Counted from the first letter of the stretch, positions 1 to 6,888 are shown. The stretch: 7,987 nt of DNA from Deltaproteobacteria bacterium (GCA_019307665.1 JAFDJC010000143.1:1-7987), one strand, 5' to 3'. Notes: a model not told the origin generated them from the letters alone. Program-made: numbers and translations.

Positions 1-239
1 ACTATGAAAATAAATACGAATCCATAGAAACATCCGATATTGATCTTTTTATTTCAGGAACAGGCTTCTTTTTCAAAAAGCTCCGAATTAAAACCATATC
101 CGACACGGTGCTGCCGGATAAACATTCTTTCAGTTCTTTACCGATCAGAAGGCGGGGCATCCAATTTTCAAACCTGTCAAAACAGGACAAATCAGAACTT
201 AATAATTTTATCCGGCAATATGCCACTGATGCAACCTAA
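1..239 (+). CDS. PilZ-family protein, C-terminal fragment (5' end outside window)
   Basis: The frame beginning at base 3 is open from the left edge to a TAA at 237-239 and gives 78 residues with no start, so this is the 3' end of a gene entering from the left. The segment IRRRGIQFSNLSKQDKSEL followed by NNFIRQY resembles the C-terminus of PilZ-type proteins as I recall them. It also aligns by eye with the C-terminal half of the complete PilZ-like protein at 3826-4212: both have a beta-rich stretch ending in an Ile-Ser-Asp/Asn-Val run, then R-x-x-x-QF-x-(D/N)LS-x-x-x-K, then an Ile-x-x-Tyr helix end. PilZ proteins typically bind cyclic di-GMP, but the ligand motifs (RxxxR and D/NxSxxG) lie in the N-terminal half, outside the window, so ligand binding cannot be judged. 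The gene converges on the CLC gene, and its last codons and stop form the first unit of a 15-bp tandem repeat. Confidence 0.7.
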   Translation, partial: YENKYESIETSDIDLFISGTGFFFKKLRIKTISDTVLPDKHSFSSLPIRRRGIQFSNLSKQDKSELNNFIRQYATDAT

Positions 240-287
240 AATGGTGCAACCTAAAATGATGCAACCTAAAATGATGCAACCTAAAAA
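228..287. repeat. Tandem repeat, four 15-bp units, spanning a stop codon
   Basis: Four head-to-tail copies of GATGCAACCTAAAAT lie at 228-242, 243-257, 258-272 and 273-287. Copy 2 has G instead of A at position 2 and copy 4 ends in A instead of T; otherwise they are identical. Copy 1 contains the TAA of the + strand PilZ fragment. Because the unit is a multiple of three, each later copy repeats the stop in the same frame (252, 267, 282). The array looks like a slippage duplication of the extreme 3' end of that gene, in the gap between two convergent genes. No function is evident. Confidence 0.9.
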
Positions 288-310
288 TGGTACAGCTTGG
301 ATTGTAACGT

Positions 311-2131
311 CTAACCGCCATTAGTTCTTAAACGCTGTATCTGCTCGTTATAAAAAGCAATAACCTCCCTGCGGTTTAGCATCCCTAAAAGAACCCTATG
401 ATCATCATTATGAACAACCGGTAAGCTGTCTATATTCTTTGTTGTAAATTTTTGAAGCGCGGTATTTAAATCTTCGGAAGGAGTTGTCGTAATGACATCT
501 GATGTAGCAATATCCTGCATAACGACAAGCGGTTCGATTTCCTTTGAAAAAAGTACCCCCCTGATATCAGTACTTGAAAATATCCCTATCAATTTTTTGT
601 CATCACCCATTACCGGGAAATAATGCTGTTTTGTCTCTGAAAAATATTTCTTGAAATCTGAAAAAAGCATGTTCTGGGGTATAAGGTCAACTTTTTTAAC
701 CAGATGCATCAGATCTTGAACACTGATCGCCTGGAGAATGTCTACTAAAAACTCACCGGCATGTGCAGGCGAGTCAATTTTATTTTTTACCTGCTTTTTA
801 TATATCGTCCATTTTTTGGATACAAGAAAACAGAGTGAGCAGACAAGAAGGCTTGGTAAAAGAAGGTGATACGAATTTGTCATTTCACTGACAAAAATAA
901 TTGTAGATATCGGGGTATTGGAGACAACGGTAAAAAATCCGGCCATCCCCACAACCACAAATGCACCAGGTTCTGTTACTATACCGGGCATCATCTGGTG
1001 AAACAGTTTTCCGACTACTCCGCCCATGGCACCGCCAACCACAATCGAAGGGCCAAATACACCGCCACTGCCGCCGGAGCCAATGGAAAATGAAGTTGTG
1101 ATGATTTTCCCGATTGCAAGAAAAAGCAGGACTGTAATAGCAAGTTCATTATTAAGCGCCTTTTGAGCAAAACCGTATCCAAATGCAAGAGTGTACGGTA
1201 AAAAAAAGCCGATAATTCCTGTACAAAGTCCGCCTAATGCAGGTTTAAAATGGTTCGGAATATTCATTGAACCGAACAATTTTGTTATTCCATAAAATGA
1301 CTTAATATAGAAAATGCCTGTTGCAACCAACACTAAGGCAAGAACAACATAGGGGCCAAGTTCAAGAGGATTTCGAAACAGGAAGTCAGGAGATTGAAAA
1401 AGCGATCCCCAGCCAAAAACAAGGCAAAAAATACAATATGCAACAACTGATGAGATTCCTGCCGGGATAATCACTTCCGATTCAAACTCAGGGTCTCGAT
1501 ATAAAACTTCGGCAGCAAAAAGCGCCCCTGCCAGAGGCGCCCTGAAAATGCTTCCTACACCCGCCCCGATGCCTGCTGCAAGCATAATTCTGCGCTCACG
1601 GTCTGACAGTTTGAGCTTCGTGGCAAGAAAAGATCCGAAACCGGCCCCGATCTGTGCGATGGGCCCCTCACGCCCTCCTGAACCGCCGGTAGTAAGCGTG
1701 ATCGCCGATGCAATCGTTTTAATGAAAGGAACCCGGCTTCGAATAAAACCGCCTTTCCTATGATAGGCATCTATAGCCGCATCCGTACCATGCCCCTCAG
1801 CCTCCGGAGCAAATGTGTAAACAAGAAAACCGCTTACGATACCTCCAAAAGCAGGTAAGATTAATAGCAACCATTTATTCAGGGGTGTATCGGTCGGGGG
1901 AAGAAAATAATGTTCACCGGATGGTGCCGGTGGTCTGTAACCGGCAAATGCGTCCATGAAGTAGTGCTTGCCGATTTCGCAAAGATAATGAAAGAGTACT
2001 GAACCTGTGCCGGCTATGATTCCTATCAATATAAAATAAAAAAGCCATTTTCCGGCATGGGCTATATTTGCAGATCTCTTCTTTGCGGTTATTGCTTTGA
2101 TACTGTTTTTACATCTTTCAATAAATCGCAT
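311..2131 (-). CDS. CLC-family chloride channel/transporter with C-terminal CBS domain pair
   Basis: This is a 606-residue integral membrane protein of the CLC family, moving chloride or related anions across the inner membrane. About ten or more hydrophobic segments span residues 30-440. Visible motifs are GHGTD (113-117, in place of the usual GSGIP anion-site loop), GREGP (153-157, with the external gating glutamate E155), GGVFGP (356-361), and Y421 in the segment matching the pore tyrosine of E. coli ClcA. The C-terminal region, about 470-600, is a pair of CBS domains, a usual cytoplasmic regulatory module that may bind adenine nucleotides. In the helix after APLAGALFAAEV, ClcA's second glutamate (E203, proton pathway) is replaced by V209. 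I chose the ATG at 2131, which overlaps the upstream aminotransferase stop as TGATG; a TTG three bases earlier is a weaker alternative. No strong Shine-Dalgarno is present, which fits translational coupling. It is the last gene of a three-gene leftward operon. No terminator hairpin is visible after the stop. Confidence 0.93.
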   Translation of the reverse strand: MRFIERCKNSIKAITAKKRSANIAHAGKWLFYFILIGIIAGTGSVLFHYLCEIGKHYFMDAFAGYRPPAPSGEHYFLPPTDTPLNKWLLLILPAFGGIVSGFLVYTFAPEAEGHGTDAAIDAYHRKGGFIRSRVPFIKTIASAITLTTGGSGGREGPIAQIGAGFGSFLATKLKLSDRERRIMLAAGIGAGVGSIFRAPLAGALFAAEVLYRDPEFESEVIIPAGISSVVAYCIFCLVFGWGSLFQSPDFLFRNPLELGPYVVLALVLVATGIFYIKSFYGITKLFGSMNIPNHFKPALGGLCTGIIGFFLPYTLAFGYGFAQKALNNELAITVLLFLAIGKIITTSFSIGSGGSGGVFGPSIVVGGAMGGVVGKLFHQMMPGIVTEPGAFVVVGMAGFFTVVSNTPISTIIFVSEMTNSYHLLLPSLLVCSLCFLVSKKWTIYKKQVKNKIDSPAHAGEFLVDILQAISVQDLMHLVKKVDLIPQNMLFSDFKKYFSETKQHYFPVMGDDKKLIGIFSSTDIRGVLFSKEIEPLVVMQDIATSDVITTTPSEDLNTALQKFTTKNIDSLPVVHNDDHRVLLGMLNRREVIAFYNEQIQRLRTNGG

Positions 2132-3444
2132 CAATTTTTCTTTAAATCCTCAACACCCTTTAAAACAGTATCAAACAGCTCCTCTATATTATCTTTTTCA
2201 AGGCATGAAAACGCAACGCGCAAATCCGTATTTCCCAGTGCAATAAGTCCTACTCCATACTTGTCAAGCAAGTGGCGACGGAGTTCTTCAGCATTAACAG
2301 TTTTTAAGCATATACACATGAAATAACCGGAGTTAAACGGATATACATCCCAGGCATCCTGATACTTCGGGTCAGCCAGAACTTCCTTGACACGGATAGC
2401 TCTTTCTTTCAAGACCTCGAATTTGTCTTTGCTTTCAGCCTTGGATCTATCATCATTCATCGATTTCAACACAATACTCTGTCCGAGGTGAGATGCGTTG
2501 GATATAGTGCCTCTTACACACCCTGCGGTTTTTCGTTCCAGGGCCTCCAAAGCCGGTCCTGCTTCTCCATTAATTTTTAAGCCATATGTAACAAAACCGA
2601 CCCTCAGTCCCCATACGTAGTTCTCCTTTGTTGCCCCATCAAGCTTTATAGCAAGGAGATTTTCGTGCCTGTCGCATAAAAGTGTAAATATCGACTCTTT
2701 TAAGGTTTCCTTTTCATAAAAAAGCCCGAAATAAGCATCATCAATAATCGCAACAACCCTTGTCCCATCTCTTGCGACACTGCTCAGGACTTCGGCTATA
2801 TGTGCGCCCTCTTCCGGGGTCACTGTATAGCCTGTGGGGTTATGGGGAAAGTTGAGTACGACAATTATTTTATCTCGGCCCTTGGATTGTGATCTGATCT
2901 GCTTTTCAAATCCTGAAACATCGAATCCGCCCTGGCCTGAAAAAACAGGGTACTTGCCGATCTTTGCCCCTTTTCTGACGCTGAATATCATATTATAGTT
3001 TCCCCACATCATATCAGGGAGTATGACGAGGTCATTCGGGTCCACCCACATATCAGCCAGCACACTAATGCCATGTGTAATTCCACACGTCACAACAGGT
3101 AAACTGGTACTTTTCCCCACAAGAGAAGGATTCTTTTCCAATTGAAGTTCCTGCCACTTACTTCTTAAAGCAGGAATTCCAAAGGACGAAGCATAGGTTA
3201 GAGATTCCTTTGGCGCCAGGCCTTCTATGGAAGACATGACAGAAGGAAAATGCATGATATCGCCCTCTTCGGTGGCGATGCCGATTGTGGCATTAAGCCG
3301 GTTTGCCTTCTCCTTTGCCTCGGCACTTTGGCTCAAAATACCTTTGGGAAAAAAAAGATGTTTACCGACACCTGACAACATGTCCATCAGGTTTGGATTG
3401 GTCTCCTGGATGATCCGGTTAAGCTCTTCTGCAAGTGGGTTCAT
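2131..3444 (-). CDS. Class I/II PLP-dependent aminotransferase
   Basis: This 437-residue protein has the full set of fold-type I (aspartate aminotransferase family) landmarks. Near the N-terminal third is YASSFGIPALR (84-94), typical of the substrate-side loop. NPTG is at 202-205. DDAY at 235-238 supplies the Asp that pairs with the PLP pyridine nitrogen. K273, in GATKENYVWGLRVG, is the predicted Schiff-base lysine. R409, in DLRVAFS, is the likely Arg that binds the substrate carboxylate. The length is normal for the family (about 400-440) and there is no signal peptide, so it should be a cytoplasmic homodimer. The amino-donor specificity cannot be read from the motifs. The start ATG has an AGAGG ribosome site about 6 nt upstream. 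It begins 8 nt after the small Cys-rich gene and its TGA overlaps the CLC start, so the three are probably co-transcribed. No obvious functional link between an aminotransferase and an anion channel is apparent. Confidence 0.92.
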   Translation of the reverse strand: MNPLAEELNRIIQETNPNLMDMLSGVGKHLFFPKGILSQSAEAKEKANRLNATIGIATEEGDIMHFPSVMSSIEGLAPKESLTYASSFGIPALRSKWQELQLEKNPSLVGKSTSLPVVTCGITHGISVLADMWVDPNDLVILPDMMWGNYNMIFSVRKGAKIGKYPVFSGQGGFDVSGFEKQIRSQSKGRDKIIVVLNFPHNPTGYTVTPEEGAHIAEVLSSVARDGTRVVAIIDDAYFGLFYEKETLKESIFTLLCDRHENLLAIKLDGATKENYVWGLRVGFVTYGLKINGEAGPALEALERKTAGCVRGTISNASHLGQSIVLKSMNDDRSKAESKDKFEVLKERAIRVKEVLADPKYQDAWDVYPFNSGYFMCICLKTVNAEELRRHLLDKYGVGLIALGNTDLRVAFSCLEKDNIEELFDTVLKGVEDLKKN

Positions 3445-3452
3445 TATAGCCT

Positions 3453-3659
3453 CTATCTTTTCTTCTGTTTCTGCTGCCCTACCCTGGTTTTCGTTTGCCG
3501 GCCTTCATCTTTAACGTGGCTTCTTCTGTTAAAAGAACATCCCAAGGATGTCCCGCCTTCAACCCACCTCATCTGTGCAACGGGGTTGGGATACACGAGG
3601 CAGTTTTCATCCTTGTCAATCTTGTTACACCCCTTGCAATTTTCAGTAATATTGCCCAT
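3453..3659 (-). CDS. Small four-Cys conserved-type protein of unknown function
   Basis: This is a 68-residue protein with Cys at 8, 11, 20 and 41 (a CxxC pair, then two single Cys), a central AQMRW segment, LGCSFNRRSH (39-48), and a basic Gln/Lys-rich tail ending RVGQQKQKKR. The four cysteines suggest metal or Fe-S binding, but no named domain is recognised. From memory, similar small proteins with this cysteine spacing and the same tail are common in deltaproteobacterial sulfate reducers; a search would be needed to confirm that. It is supported as a real gene by a good ribosome site (GAGGT 8 nt before the ATG), a near-consensus promoter about 95 nt upstream, and its 8-nt spacing to the aminotransferase. 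It is the first gene of the leftward three-gene operon. Confidence 0.72.
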   Translation of the reverse strand: MGNITENCKGCNKIDKDENCLVYPNPVAQMRWVEGGTSLGCSFNRRSHVKDEGRQTKTRVGQQKQKKR

Positions 3660-3753
3660 TTTGTTTTACCTCTTTTCCTTCTTGATGACCGGATACCCGG
3701 CTCAATAATAACGTTTTTTGTCAGTCTGTAAATCGGATAAAGCTGAACTGCTT

Positions 3754-3782
3754 TTTATAACTAATTGAATAAATATTGTCAA
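3754..3782 (-). promoter_or_regulatory. Near-consensus sigma70 promoter for the Cys-rich/aminotransferase/CLC operon
   Basis: Reading the minus strand, a perfect TTGACA (-35, at 3777-3782) is followed by a 17-nt spacer and TATAAA (-10, at 3754-3759, five of six consensus bases). A run of eight A residues lies just upstream of the -35 and could act as an UP-like element. Predicted transcription starts near 3747, giving a leader of about 88 nt before the ATG at 3659. The leader contains only a short CCGG/CCGG hairpin (CCGGGTATCCGG), and nothing there resembles a known riboswitch. Confidence 0.7.
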
Positions 3783-3825
3783 TTTTTTTTTAGATGTTTC
3801 AGGCGAAATAAGGGAAATAGGAATT

Positions 3826-4212
3826 TTAATCCAAAGAAGATTTGACAGGGCCTGTTGTATAATTGCTTATACACTCTTCCAGCCAAAGTTTCTGGTGATA
3901 TGATAAATCATTGAACTGCATATGACAACGTTTCGTAGCAGCTGAACTTTGCAGGTTTTCATCCTCAAGTTTCACATTAGAAATGATATTCGTACTAAAT
4001 TTAAAAGGACCATACTTTACGGCACCTTTGCTATCAAATACAATTGACACTTCGCATGGGTCGACAGTTATGTCTTTGTTTCCCCGATAATGAAAAGATA
4101 GTCCACCATAACCCATATTAACAATCTGCCCTATTTGAGCAGAATAAGGCCCAAGTAAAATCAGGGTTCCATCTTTAACTTCATATCTTTCATGTCTTCT
4201 TTGTTCTTTCAT
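3826..4212 (-). CDS. PilZ-like domain protein (putative cyclic di-GMP receptor)
   Basis: This is a 128-residue single-domain protein. The N-terminus has RRHERYEV, in which R5 and R9 fit the RxxxR ligand motif. Residues 32-37 (NMGYGG) fit the second motif (D/NxSxxG), with Gly in the Ser position. A beta-rich body follows, then a C-terminal helix segment (MQFNDLSYHQKLWLEECI), which matches the end of the partial PilZ-type protein at the left window edge. PilZ proteins bind cyclic di-GMP and pass the signal to motility, polysaccharide or other targets by protein contact; the target here is unknown. The weak second motif leaves ligand binding open. It appears to be a single-gene unit: 239 nt of AT-rich sequence separates it from the hdrA-mvhD stop, and an independent promoter follows it. 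Its ATG has no clear Shine-Dalgarno sequence. Confidence 0.8.
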   Translation of the reverse strand: MKEQRRHERYEVKDGTLILLGPYSAQIGQIVNMGYGGLSFHYRGNKDITVDPCEVSIVFDSKGAVKYGPFKFSTNIISNVKLEDENLQSSAATKRCHMQFNDLSYHQKLWLEECISNYTTGPVKSSLD

Positions 4213-4409
4213 TATTTTACACTGTTACGCAACAAACACTCGGGTGTCCCAGTTAAAATTTGTAGCTTTCTATCCTCTATTTCAAGGCATGCTCGATTTT
4301 GGCATTTTACTATGATGAAGAAAGTGGCAAGTTTTTTTTGGCTATATATAATAAAACAGAATTTATCCAATAAGTAAATACTGTTTTGTCAATTAGATAT
4401 TACTTAGTC

Positions 4410-4437
4410 AATATACGCACTATATGAGAGTTGACAA
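4410..4437 (-). promoter_or_regulatory. Candidate promoter upstream of the PilZ gene
   Basis: On the minus strand TTGTCA (4432-4437) and TATATT (4410-4415) are separated by 16 nt; each hexamer matches consensus at five of six positions. It lies in the 4213-4451 gap between the hdrA-mvhD stop and the PilZ start, which would leave a leader of about 190 nt. The region is very AT-rich, so chance matches are likely. Apart from this, the gap shows homopolymer A/T runs, no gene and no terminator hairpin. Confidence 0.35.
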
Positions 4438-4451
4438 ATAAATTCTGAGGT

Positions 4452-6869
4452 TTACACCTTTCCCGCTGACTCCAAGATGCTTACTGTCTCTTCTATTTCA
4501 TTTTTTGAAACATTTTTGCGGAGTTCTTCCATATCGCTCATTACATCGGCAAAACGTATCCCTTCAGCGGCGCTGATCCATTCAAGCTGGAGCCGTTCAG
4601 GCCTGATACCAAGCTTCTCCATCTTTTTTCTGATTTTTGAGAATCTTTTTTCTGTCCAGTGATTTGCATCGATATAATGACAATCTCCAATATGACAACC
4701 GCTGATCAAAACAATTGGCGCTCCTTTTCCAAATGCATGCCAGACAAATTTCTCATCAACGCGGCCTGAACACATGGTTCTTATAATTCGAACATTTGCA
4801 GGATACTGTATTCTTGATACACCGGCATAATCAGCGCCGGCATATGAGCACCAGTTGCAGGCAAATGCAACTATTTTATTTTGTGCGTCTTTGACGAGCA
4901 TGGCATCTGTCTGGCTGTTTATCTGCTCATCAGTAAAATGATTCATCACAATTGCGCCAAAAAGGCATTCGGCTCCGCATGTACCGCAGCCTGCACAGGC
5001 TGCGGTATTTACTACAGCAGGTGTCTTTTTCTTCTTGTCAACGGTAATCGCGTTGTAAGGACAGACTTCTGCGCACCTTCCGCAGGAAGTACAATGTTCG
5101 GCAATTACTTCTGAAGTGATCGGATCTGAAACAATTTCTCCCTTGTGCATCAGACGTATAGCTCTTGCTGCAGCAGCAGAACCTTGCGTGACTGTTTCTT
5201 TAATATCCTTGGGTCCTTCAGCACATCCGGCATAAAAGATTCCCCGGGTTGCAGCATCAACAGGCAGCAGCTTTGGGTGAGCCTCCAGATAAAAGCCATC
5301 GGATGTTAGCTGCAGGCCCATAATTTCCTGCAATCTCCGGGTGCCTGATGCCGGTTTAATGCCAAGTGCAAGTACAAGCATTTGAAGGTCATGGGATTCA
5401 ATTTTTTCAACAGCTGTGTTTTCAACAGCAATCCGAAGACTGCCATCAGCCAGTTCTTCAACAGATCCCGGAAGACCTTTCAAATACTGTACCCCGAGTT
5501 TCCTGCTGCGGTTATAAAGGTTTTCAAAGCCTTTTCCAAAAGCCCTGATATCGATATAAAAAACTTTTATGTCGATATCAGGATAATGCTCTTTTAAAAG
5601 CAGGGTGCTTTTGATTGTATTCATGCAACAGACATTGGAACAATATTCGCCGCCTTTTTTTAAGGAACGGGAACCAACACATTGAACAAAGCCGATGGTT
5701 GCGGGTCGCTTTCTGTCGGTCGGTCTTACAAGTGTCCCTTTTGTCGGGCCACCTGCATTAACCAGACGTTCAAATTCAAGGCTGGTAATTACGTTTTCAA
5801 ACCTCGTGTACCCGTACTCATCCATTTCACGGGGATCATACGGTTCTAAACCTGTAGCAACTACAATAGATCCAATATCTTCAATTATTTCTTCATCCGA
5901 CATATGGAAATCTATACAGTTTTTATCACAGGCGTCCAGACATTTCGAACATCCACGGCCCATACATTCATTCATGTTAATAGTATATGATGAAGGAACA
6001 GCCTGAGGGAAAGAAATATAAATTGCCTTGCGCGAAGACAGCCCTGCATTAAACTCATCAGGAAAAACCACTGGGCAGGCTTTTGTACATTCACCACACG
6101 ACGTACACTCTTTTTCAATTACATATCGTGCTTTTTTAACTATCCTTGCTTTAAAGTTTCCAACATAACCCTTAACATCAACCACTTCACTCATTGTGTG
6201 AAGTGTTATATTTGGATGTCGACCGACATCCGTCATCTTAGGACCGAGAATTCAGATGGAGCAGTCCATTGTTGGAAACGTTTTATCAATTTGCGCCATG
6301 ATTCCGCCGATAGACGGCTTTTTTTCAACAAGAACCACCTCATATCCGTTGTCTGCGAGATCAAGCGCCGTCTGAATACCTGCGATACCACCTCCGATTA
6401 CAAGTGTTCGTTTTGTTAGGGGAAGAACTTCCTCATAAAGAGGTGACAACCGCCGAACACGGGCAATTGACATCCTGGCAAGGTCTTCGGCTTTTTTTGT
6501 TGCGGCTTCAGGTTCACTCATGTGAACCCAGCTGCACTGCTCACGAATATTAGCCATCTCAAGAAGAAAAGGGTTGAGCTTTGCTTCATGCATCATATTA
6601 CGAAAAGTCGGTTCATGTAGTCTTGGAGAACAAGACGCCACGACTATCCTGTCCAGCCCGTGCTCTGAGATATCTTTCTGAATTTCCATTTGACCTGGTT
6701 CTGAACAGGCATAAACAATATCTTTTGAAACAACTACATCATCTATTTCCGATACATTTCCAGCAACCCTTTTGCAGTCAACTGTTTGAGCAATATTCAG
6801 ACCACATTTGCATATATAAACACCGATCCGCGTACTATGGTTAGTACCTGTCATTTTCTTTTCCAGCAT
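4452..6869 (-). CDS. hdrA: Selenocysteine-containing HdrA-MvhD fusion, flavin/iron-sulfur electron-bifurcating subunit
   Basis: Read with TGA (6252-6254) as selenocysteine, this is one 805-residue protein. Residues 1-150 form the HdrA N-terminal region (CKCGLNI at 20-26, Cys55, Cys80). The FAD-binding GGGIAG is at 159-164. DCSI-Sec206-ILGPKMTDVGRH is the conserved HdrA segment with Sec replacing the family Cys. Further cysteine clusters are CTSCGECTKACP (255-266), a second Cys-rich cluster (302-318), the HdrA insert QCVGSR...YCSNVCC (396-415), FAD-related GIFYAGCAEGP (543-553), and two C-terminal ferredoxin motifs (593-608 and 625-641). Residues about 666-786 are an MvhD domain (ACNWCSYAGAD, MCSGRVD, GCHIGDCHY). 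Plain HdrA is about 650 residues; the excess is the MvhD fusion. In known Hdr complexes HdrA bifurcates electrons between ferredoxin and a disulfide-type acceptor at HdrB, and MvhD passes in electrons from a hydrogenase or other donor. The start ATG has AGGGG 6 nt upstream. It follows the HdrD-like gene by 47 nt. The electron donor and acceptor are not shown by this window. Confidence 0.9.
4982..5007. repeat. Intragenic perfect inverted repeat, 12-bp arms, 2-nt centre
   Basis: TACCGCAGCCTG (4982-4993) and its exact complement (4996-5007) are separated by CA. On the hdrA-mvhD mRNA this is a GC-rich hairpin in the codons for TAACAGCGT, within the second C-terminal ferredoxin motif just before the MvhD domain. 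The surrounding gene is much more AT-rich. It may be a by-product of coding Ala/Cys/Gly runs or an RNA structure. Confidence 0.8.
5544..5582. repeat. Intragenic inverted repeat, 18-bp arms (17 matched), 3-nt loop
   Basis: Arms at 5544-5561 and 5565-5582 pair at 17 of 18 positions around the loop AAC; the single mismatch is 5555/5571. It lies in the hdrA codons for PDIDIKVFYIDIR, a segment normal for HdrA. Because the segment is nearly palindromic, the opposite strand in one frame would encode almost the same peptide (PDIDIKNFYVDIR). Confidence 0.85.
6214..6231 (-). promoter_or_regulatory. Bacterial SECIS-type hairpin downstream of the UGA
   Basis: On the mRNA strand GGATGTC-GGTC-GACATCC forms a perfect 7-bp stem with a 4-nt loop. 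The loop begins 27 nt after the last base of the UGA, within the spacing reported for bacterial SECIS elements (about 16-37 nt). Its GGUC loop is the same tetranucleotide that caps the E. coli fdhF SECIS as I recall it. The fdhF-type bulged U in the stem is not present. The hairpin lies wholly inside codons for the conserved TDVGRHP segment. It should bind SelB carrying Sec-tRNA. Confidence 0.75.
6252..6254 (-). other. In-frame UGA read as selenocysteine (Sec206 of HdrA)
   Basis: The codon after DCSI is TGA; the same frame then continues ILGPKMTDVGRHPN, the normal HdrA sequence, with nothing lost or gained. In Cys-type HdrA this position is the second Cys of a conserved CxxC (DCSIC), so TGA replaces TGC/TGT one for one. 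HdrA is an established selenoprotein family in some methanogens and deltaproteobacteria. Treating TGA as a stop would truncate the protein inside a conserved motif and leave 594 codons of intact HdrA-MvhD without a start: the next ATG, at 6236, has no ribosome site and lies inside the conserved segment. Confidence 0.88.
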
Positions 6870-6888
6870 GTTTTTCCCCTGTTTCCCA

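Noticed and set aside
2..226. Minus-strand 74-codon frame at the left edge
   Set aside because: Antisense to the PilZ-type fragment, with no recognisable domain.
288..310. Possible terminator after the CLC gene
   Set aside because: Only a 4-bp TACA/TGTA pairing and no following U-run.
40..324. Plus-strand 94-codon frame with MQPK pentapeptide repeats
   Set aside because: It overlaps the PilZ-type fragment in another frame, has no ribosome site, and its repeats are just the 15-bp DNA repeat translated.
1254..1279. Short inverted repeat GTTCGG/CCGAAC in the CLC gene
   Set aside because: Only 6 bp with a long loop; expected by chance.
2132..2134. TTG start for the CLC gene
   Set aside because: The ATG immediately after it forms the common TGATG coupling overlap and is the more likely start; the difference is one residue.
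4192..4377. Small plus-strand frame in the AT-rich gap
   Set aside because: Overlaps the PilZ start antisense, has no ribosome site, and the composition is that of AT-rich spacer.
5382..5597. Plus-strand frame in hdrA containing a PDIDIKNFYVDIR peptide like the real protein
   Set aside because: The similarity comes from the inverted repeat in the DNA; the rest of the frame is unrelated antisense sequence.
4452..6236. Separate 594-residue gene starting at the ATG at 6236
   Set aside because: The ATG lies inside the conserved HdrA segment, six codons after the in-frame TGA, with no ribosome site; the SECIS hairpin and intact upstream half favour one selenoprotein.
6252..6254. Nonsense mutation making hdrA a pseudogene
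   Set aside because: No other stops or frameshifts occur in 805 codons, all cluster cysteines are kept, and the TGA replaces exactly the Cys that is Sec in other HdrA proteins.
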